In this document: positions 59,393 through 64,000 of the stretch, one piece after another
Numbering within the stretch: position 1 is the first letter of the stretch
Layout: each line of letters begins with the position of its first letter
Source of the DNA: Virgibacillus natechei
GTDB taxonomy: Bacteria; Bacillota; Bacilli; Bacillales; Amphibacillaceae
Assembly: GCF_026013645.1 (NCBI RefSeq)
Contig: NZ_CP110224.1
Span: 62,001 to 126,000, forward strand
DNA length: 64,000 nucleotides
Direction of reading: 5' to 3'
Position numbers and translations under genes: made by a program
Notes under the pieces: generated by a model
Seen by the model: the letters and a program-made list of their open reading frames with translations, nothing else
Database searches by the model: none
Told to the model about the DNA's origin: nothing

Positions 59393-59908
59393 TCACATAT
59401 TCCTCCGGTACATGGCCTCCCGCTTTGAAATAACAGCGTCTCTATTCGGCATGCGATGCTTATTGATTAAGGCTTCATCACTCATGTCGCTTGAATTACC
59501 GAATGTGCAGCCTCTACCTTGAGAACGTTGGTGGCATCGTTTCATAAGCTCATCATCAATAATTGGCAGATTCATGCTTTCATAAGGTTTGTTTGCGCGA
59601 ATAGCAGTCAATTTCTCCGCAAACAACTGCAATGCAACTTCCCCATCTAAACCAAAAGCACGCAGCAGAGACTGTTCTTTTTCCAAACGTGTTATGGCGT
59701 TTTGCATGGCACGTTCCCCGCCTTTGAAATTACCCCGACGGTGATGGTATTGCGAAACGGCAATGGCGATGAACCCTTTCCAATACGATTTTCTTTCTTC
59801 AGGGGGGACCTTCTTCCATTCATCTTCCAAAATTTCATGACACTCGAAATAATCCCGTACACCTTGAAAATAAACAAGGAAATCAACATAGGCTTCTGGA
59901 TAACGCAC
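59393..59908 (-). CDS. DUF309 protein
   Basis: 171 residues from GTG 59908, with GGAGGGAG directly upstream; ATG codons farther upstream at 60004 and 59956 lack ribosome sites and lengthen the N-terminus beyond family size. YPEAYVDFLVYFQGVRDYFECHEILEDEWKK is the DUF309 core with the conserved H-E-x-L-E-x-x-W. A helical extension and a Cys/His-rich tail (KRCHQRSQGRGCTFG) follow. Function unknown. Confidence 0.8.
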   Translation of the reverse strand: MRYPEAYVDFLVYFQGVRDYFECHEILEDEWKKVPPEERKSYWKGFIAIAVSQYHHRRGNFKGGERAMQNAITRLEKEQSLLRAFGLDGEVALQLFAEKLTAIRANKPYESMNLPIIDDELMKRCHQRSQGRGCTFGNSSDMSDEALINKHRMPNRDAVISKREAMYRRNM

Positions 59909-60101
59909 ATGCTCCCTCCTCTCCAAACCGATGAACCCTATTGGCCATTGTATCATAGCTGCGCGGTAGGGGCGATTCCTTAGACCTTGTGTGGTCGTGT
60001 ACATAACAGTGATAACAGCAATTTTGAGGATGCGAGGAAAAGCACTACGTAACTTTGATATACTAAGATAAATAGAACCTATAAAGGGAGGTGGGATTCT
60101 G

Positions 60102-60791
60102 ATGATGGTAGAAGTTATTGTACAAAATCAAATAGAAGCTGTTCAAGCGGAAAAATGGGGTGCGGATCGGCTTGAGTTAGTATCCGCTATTAGTGAGGGT
60201 GGTTTGACACCAAGCTATGGCACGATAAAACAAGTCCTTCGCAGTGTTTCTATACCTGTACAGGTTATGATTCGCCCGCACAGCAAAGGCTTTTGGTATG
60301 ATGAAAATGATTTTGCTATTATTCAAGATGATATCAAGGCTGTTCTCGACCTAGGAGGTAAAGGGATTGTATTCGGTGCGCTTCTCGAAAATGGCACGAT
60401 CGATGAATATAGGTTAAAAGAGGTTATTGCCACTGCGCCGGAAATGGATATTACGTTTCACCGTGCATTTGATGAAATTCCTGACCAAAAGGCTGCATAC
60501 ACGAAGCTCGCGCGTTATTCCGATCATATAAAGCGAATCTTGACGTCTGGTGGGGAGCCAGATGCACAAGCTGGTAAAGAAAACCTTCGTGAACTGGTGA
60601 AACTTGCGAAAAATATCGAGGGGCCCGGAATATTGCCAGGAGGAGGACTCTCACGGTACAACATAAAGTCAATTCATCAAGCTATAGGTGCCAAGCAGTA
60701 TCATTTTGGAAAAGCGGTACGGGTAAATAATTTGTTCACGAACACGTTTGATCCGGAAAAAATGAATTCCATTAGCAACGCATTGATTTAG
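60102..60791 (+). CDS. cutC: CutC family protein
   Basis: 229 residues, a full TIM barrel. Conserved stretches: GADRLELVSAISEGGLTPSYG, VQVMIRPHSKGFWY, ITFHRAFDEIPDQ, ILTSGGEPDA and PGGGLSRYNI. CutC was linked to copper tolerance in E. coli; its real activity is unclear. GGGAGGTGGG precedes tandem ATGs. It is a single gene convergent with the exporter gene. Confidence 0.9.
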   Translation: MMVEVIVQNQIEAVQAEKWGADRLELVSAISEGGLTPSYGTIKQVLRSVSIPVQVMIRPHSKGFWYDENDFAIIQDDIKAVLDLGGKGIVFGALLENGTIDEYRLKEVIATAPEMDITFHRAFDEIPDQKAAYTKLARYSDHIKRILTSGGEPDAQAGKENLRELVKLAKNIEGPGILPGGGLSRYNIKSIHQAIGAKQYHFGKAVRVNNLFTNTFDPEKMNSISNALI

Positions 60792-60810
60792 GTGGGCAGA
60801 GACTTGTTTA

Positions 60811-60845
60811 AAAGGGGGACGAGGAACCTGTCCCCACGTCCCCTT
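60811..60845. repeat. Dispersed GGGGAC/GAACCTGTCCCC element
   Basis: GGGGGACGAGGAACCTGTCC lies between cutC and the exporter gene. A close relative, GAACCTGCCCCCCTGTCCCC, lies at 63058-63077 after the toxin gene. This G/C-rich intergenic element recurs in bacilli; no gene is involved. Confidence 0.5.
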
Positions 60846-62073
60846 ATCCGCTATACCACGCTCGCACTTTTTGATCAGACGGGAGCCACCATGCAAGCAA
60901 TCCGAGGATTGGCAGAAGGGACATGAGGCTCATGGTTGTGCCTAAACCAATCATGTCGATCATAACCCCGAGCGCAACGGATCCAATTGCTCCTATTCCG
61001 AAACCGAGTCCCACAATCAATCCGGACATGGTGCCAATTTTGCCGGGAATGAGCTCCTGGGCATAGACGACGGAGACTGAAAAACTAGACGTGATGACAA
61101 GTCCCAAGACCCCAAGCAATGGGATTGCGACAAATGGGCCGACGACAGGCAAAAGCAGAGCAAGCGGCGTTGCCAGTAAAAAGGAATATACAATCACATT
61201 CTTTTTACCAAATTGGTCTGCGATAGGCCCGCCCAAGAAAGTACCCACTGCACCCATTCCAAGGAAAGTAAAGATATAGATTTGAGCTTCTGCAATGGAA
61301 AGTCCATACCGATCGATGGCAAAAAATGCATAGAAGCTAGAAAGCGAACTTACATACCAGGAGCGTGCAAACACGATAAATACGAGTGTGACTAACGCCA
61401 ATTTAATTGCCTTCGAGACCTGTTGATCGCGTTTTTTTGGCTTGGCCTCTTTTATTGTAGGCGCCCCGGGTCCAACTTGCGCGGCATACCATTTCGCAAT
61501 ATAGATCAGAAACAGTACCGCCAATCCGGCTATCAATGTAAACCAAATCGCGCCGAATTGCCCCAGCGGAACGAGTACCAATGCAGTTATGACAGGGGCA
61601 AGCGCCTGGCCTGAATTGCCACCAACCTGATAGATGGATTGAGCCAACCCCCTGCGCGAGCCTGCAGCCAAATAAGCCACCCGTGACCCTTCTGGATGAA
61701 ATATTGCCGAACCCAACCCGATAAACACCACACTCAGTAAAATGAAAACAAAATTAGGTGCCAGAGCCAAACCTAACATACCAATCATGCTGCTGGCGAG
61801 TCCAATTGGTAAAGCAAATGGCACGGGCTTTTTATCGGCATATAACCCAACGACAGGCTGCATAACGGATGCAACCATATTCAATGCAAATGTTATGAAT
61901 CCAAGTTGTGTAAATGTCAGGCCGTGTGATTGCTCCAAAATAGGGAACATCGCTGGTATAACCGCTTGAAGCGTATCATTTAACAAATGACAAATACCGA
62001 GAATGACTAAAATAGGATAAACGGTATGATTGCTTGAATTTACTTTAATTTTACGCGTATTCGCCTTTGCCAA
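60844..62073 (-). CDS. MFS transporter, fosmidomycin-resistance (Fsr)-like
   Basis: 409 residues from TTG 62073, which has AAAGGGG eight to nine bases upstream; ATG 62094 or 62133 would add 7 or 20 residues without a ribosome site. Twelve membrane segments. YPILVILGICHLLNDTLQAV and AIFHPEGSRVAYLAAGSRRGLAQSIYQVGG are the Fsr signatures. Members export fosmidomycin and other drugs. Gene alone, leftward. Confidence 0.85.
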   Translation of the reverse strand: MAKANTRKIKVNSSNHTVYPILVILGICHLLNDTLQAVIPAMFPILEQSHGLTFTQLGFITFALNMVASVMQPVVGLYADKKPVPFALPIGLASSMIGMLGLALAPNFVFILLSVVFIGLGSAIFHPEGSRVAYLAAGSRRGLAQSIYQVGGNSGQALAPVITALVLVPLGQFGAIWFTLIAGLAVLFLIYIAKWYAAQVGPGAPTIKEAKPKKRDQQVSKAIKLALVTLVFIVFARSWYVSSLSSFYAFFAIDRYGLSIAEAQIYIFTFLGMGAVGTFLGGPIADQFGKKNVIVYSFLLATPLALLLPVVGPFVAIPLLGVLGLVITSSFSVSVVYAQELIPGKIGTMSGLIVGLGFGIGAIGSVALGVMIDMIGLGTTMSLMSLLPILGLLAWWLPSDQKVRAWYSG

Positions 62074-62347
62074 TATTACGATGCCCCTTTCCATCCCGAT
62101 GTAACAACTGACTTCCATCATAGCATTATACATGTGGCATTTCTAGAGGGATTTGGGCGGACCTGAGGTTAGCGCAGATGGATTCACTTAATGGCAATAT
62201 ATTCTGTTAAATATATTTACAAATTAGATAGTGATGGTATAATTAAAATAAAGGTTTAAAGAAATAAATTTTTTTAAATTAAAAGTATATATTTTATGGG
62301 GAGGGGCATATATTATGGTAGTGACAATACCAAAGGAGAGAGTTGAT

Positions 62348-62713
62348 ATGGCAGATATACATGGAAAGCCAGTCCGGCGTGTAAAAGTTTCTAAGCAAAG
62401 ACAAATCAGTATTCCAAGGGATTTTTATGATGCTTTGGATTTAGATGATGAAGCAATCGTAGAATATACAGGTAAGGAAATTGTTATCCGACCTGCTGTA
62501 TTTGAGGACGTTGATTTCTCTGAGGATATTCTAAAGGATTTAGTCAAACAGGGGTATTCCGGTGATGAGCTAATAGAGGAATTCAGTCGTATTAAATCAA
62601 AAATACCAAAGGCAATGGACTATATGAAGCGAGAAGCGATGGAGCAACCAATTGTCGCAGAGAGTCTGGACGATTATTTAGACGCTTTGGAGGACGGAGA
62701 AGAAAATGAGTGA
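62348..62713 (+). CDS. Antitoxin with AbrB/SpoVT-type DNA-binding domain
   Basis: 121 residues from ATG 62348 (AAAGGAGAG upstream; ATG 62315, also preceded by GGGGAGGGG, would add 11 residues). RRVKVSKQRQISIPRDFYDALDLDDEAIVEYTGKEIVIRP is a swapped-hairpin AbrB domain. The acidic, helical C-terminus (SLDDYLDALEDGEENE) would wrap the toxin. The gene overlaps the toxin gene by eight bases, the usual arrangement for stoichiometric control. Confidence 0.85.
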   Translation: MADIHGKPVRRVKVSKQRQISIPRDFYDALDLDDEAIVEYTGKEIVIRPAVFEDVDFSEDILKDLVKQGYSGDELIEEFSRIKSKIPKAMDYMKREAMEQPIVAESLDDYLDALEDGEENE

Positions 62714-63020
62714 GTTGTTGCCATATAAGATTGGGAAGCGAGCTGCAAAGGAATTTAAAAGAATACGTAAAACGGATCAAAAATTGTATCGGAAAATGAA
62801 TGAGGCTATTGAATTTATCCGCAAAAATCCCTTCTCAGGTAATGCCAAAACAGGAGACTTGAAAGGGTATTTTTGTATTGACGTGAGCCATATTGGAACC
62901 AATTATGAATTATGTTATACATTGGAAGAGGATGATACTGGCGACATGATTCTTATAGTCTTAATGGGGCCAAGAGAGAATTTTTATGAACAGTTGAAAC
63001 GGTATTTAGGGAAAACATGA
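62706..63020 (+). CDS. RelE/ParE-superfamily toxin
   Basis: 104 residues. KIGKRAAKEFKRIRKTDQKLYRKMNEAI is the first helix pair, NPFSGNAKTGDLKGYFCIDVSH the central sheet with the usual Gly-x-x-x-Ser/Asp turn, and ELCYTLEEDD then VLMGPRENFYEQLKRYL the C-terminal part, as in YafQ/RelE mRNA interferases. It starts inside the antitoxin gene. Basic surface residues are kept, so it looks functional. Confidence 0.82.
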   Translation: MSELLPYKIGKRAAKEFKRIRKTDQKLYRKMNEAIEFIRKNPFSGNAKTGDLKGYFCIDVSHIGTNYELCYTLEEDDTGDMILIVLMGPRENFYEQLKRYLGKT

Positions 63021-63114
63021 AAGGGGTTTCAAAAAGAGTGCATAAGGATAATCTAAGAACCTGCCCCCCTGTCCCCACCCGCATTTTGTCAAAATTGTCT
63101 AATTATGGAGTGTG

Positions 63115-63146
63115 AAAAAAGGGCTCCGCATAACGGAACCCTTTTG
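63115..63146. terminator. Bidirectional terminator between toxin and symporter genes
   Basis: AAAAAAGGGCTCCG (63115-63128 region) pairs with CGGAACCCTTTT (63133-63144, one mismatch). It lies between convergent genes. Confidence 0.75.
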
Positions 63147-63164
63147 TTCTGATTTTTAATCAGT

Positions 63165-64000
63165 TTATACGCCGATACCTAAATAGTTGGCGAGTAAAAT
63201 AATAATGATCATGATTGGTGCTACGAAACGAAGTAGAATCAACCACAAGTTTCCAAGCCATTGATTTTTAAAATCTGCAGTTTCAAACGCTTCGCTACGT
63301 TTCCAGCCCCAACCGACAAAGAGAACAACGATCAAACCGCCAATCGGCAGGAAGTAACTGTCCGTTAATAAGTCGACAAAGTCAAGGATCGTTTCGCCAA
63401 ATATCAGAACCTCACCGAGCGGGCCTCCCTGACTTAATGCCGATGGTACACCAACTAGTGTAATGAGTGCCCCAACAATGAGCGCTGCTTTCTTTCGGCT
63501 CATGTTAAACTGGCGAATCGCAAAGGAAACACTGACTTCAGCCAAGGAAATAGCGGAAGACAGACCGGCGATAAAGACAAGGAAGAAAAACAGGATCGCA
63601 AAGAATGTACCTGTACCAGCCATTTGGTTAAACACTTCAGGTAACACCGCGAAGATTAACGTTGGCCCTTGGTCTGGTTCAATTCCGCCAATCGTGAAAA
63701 TAGAAATAAAGATGATAACCCCCACTACGATCGCGAATAGCGTATCAAGTAGGACAATACTCGCAGCGGTTCCCGGCAAACGTTTGCCGGTTTGGCTCGA
63801 CAAGTAACCGCCATAGGTGACCATTATTCCCATCCCAAGAGATAAGGTGAAGAAAGCCTGCCCGATAGCTGCCAGATATAAATTCGGATCTCCCAAAGCA
63901 CTCCAATCAGGAATGAACAAAAATGCCAAGCCTTCAGCAGCGCCATCCAGCGATAAACTGTACCCAGCCAATACGATAAGAATGACGGCAAGCAACGGCA
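63165..64000 (-). CDS. Sodium-dependent transporter of the NSS (SNF) family, C-terminal part
   Basis: About 278 residues; the 5' part lies beyond the window. At least six hydrophobic segments are visible. DPNLYLAAIGQAFFTLSLGMGIMVTYGGYLS is the conserved TM6 to TM7 region with the Na+ and substrate site, and FFFLVFIAGLSSAISLAEV is TM8 with the Ser-Ser sodium ligands. NSS transporters import amino acids with Na+. The substrate cannot be read from this part. Confidence 0.88.
   Translation of the reverse strand, partial: PLLAVILIVLAGYSLSLDGAAEGLAFLFIPDWSALGDPNLYLAAIGQAFFTLSLGMGIMVTYGGYLSSQTGKRLPGTAASIVLLDTLFAIVVGVIIFISIFTIGGIEPDQGPTLIFAVLPEVFNQMAGTGTFFAILFFFLVFIAGLSSAISLAEVSVSFAIRQFNMSRKKAALIVGALITLVGVPSALSQGGPLGEVLIFGETILDFVDLLTDSYFLPIGGLIVVLFVGWGWKRSEAFETADFKNQWLGNLWLILLRFVAPIMIIIILLANYLGIGV

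Overview
The window is low-GC Bacillota DNA from an endospore-forming member of the Bacillaceae. It carries spore genes (a YaaH/SleL-type cortex hydrolase, bofA, csfB/gin), the B. subtilis-like order yaaH-yaaI-tadA-scr-dnaX-ebfC-recR-yaaL, a large SRP RNA, SigA-like promoters and strong GGAGG ribosome binding sites. Gene content fits the Oceanobacillus/Virgibacillus type of bacillus, but the genus cannot be fixed from sequence reading alone.

Region 1 (1-18468) is the right part of a siphovirus-type prophage: portal end, minor head protein, scaffold, capsid, connector and minor capsid genes, tail tube, tail chaperones, tape measure, baseplate, two holin-like proteins and an amidase lysin. A leftward block of small genes follows, with promoters that share an operator-like palindrome, beside a ribbon-helix-helix protein. 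The prophage ends in the 3' half of a tRNA-Arg(CCT) gene, read as attR. An HNH-AP2 homing endonuclease cassette interrupts the minor capsid genes.

Region 2 (18.5-37.3 kb) is chromosomal core with insertions: a dicarboxylate/glutamate symporter, acsA, the hmp/nsrR divergent pair with a clear operator, a DJ-1/PfpI protein, a 71-bp tandem repeat block, then yaaH-yaaI-tadA. An Rpn-type nuclease gene and a methyltransferase gene sit between tadA and the SRP RNA gene. An Asn-rich protein and a DUF1611 (DgcN-like)/PLP-racemase operon sit between the SRP RNA gene and dnaX.

Region 3 (37.3-58.7 kb) is an accessory island inserted exactly between yaaL and bofA, which are neighbours in B. subtilis. It holds Rpn remnants, one split by a group II intron whose boundaries can be read to the base, and a ZorA/ZorB-like motor pair without Zorya effectors. 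It also holds the most interesting part (45.1-55.4 kb): two SigO/RsoA-like split sigma factors plus an orphan RsoA-like gene, a YvrJ homologue, a TcdE-family holin, and two large amidases without signal peptides that carry four peptidoglycan-binding repeats and a C-terminal membrane segment. Six of these genes are preceded by the same unusual promoter-like motif (TTGA, 17-19 nt, CTCTTT). I read this as a candidate self-regulated, holin-dependent wall-hydrolase release system. A frameshifted beta-propeller gene and an MFS exporter gene end the island.

Region 4 (58.7-64 kb) returns to core and mixed genes: bofA, csfB, a DUF309 gene, cutC, a fosmidomycin-resistance-like exporter, an AbrB/RelE-type toxin-antitoxin pair, and the C-terminal part of an NSS-family sodium symporter cut by the window edge.
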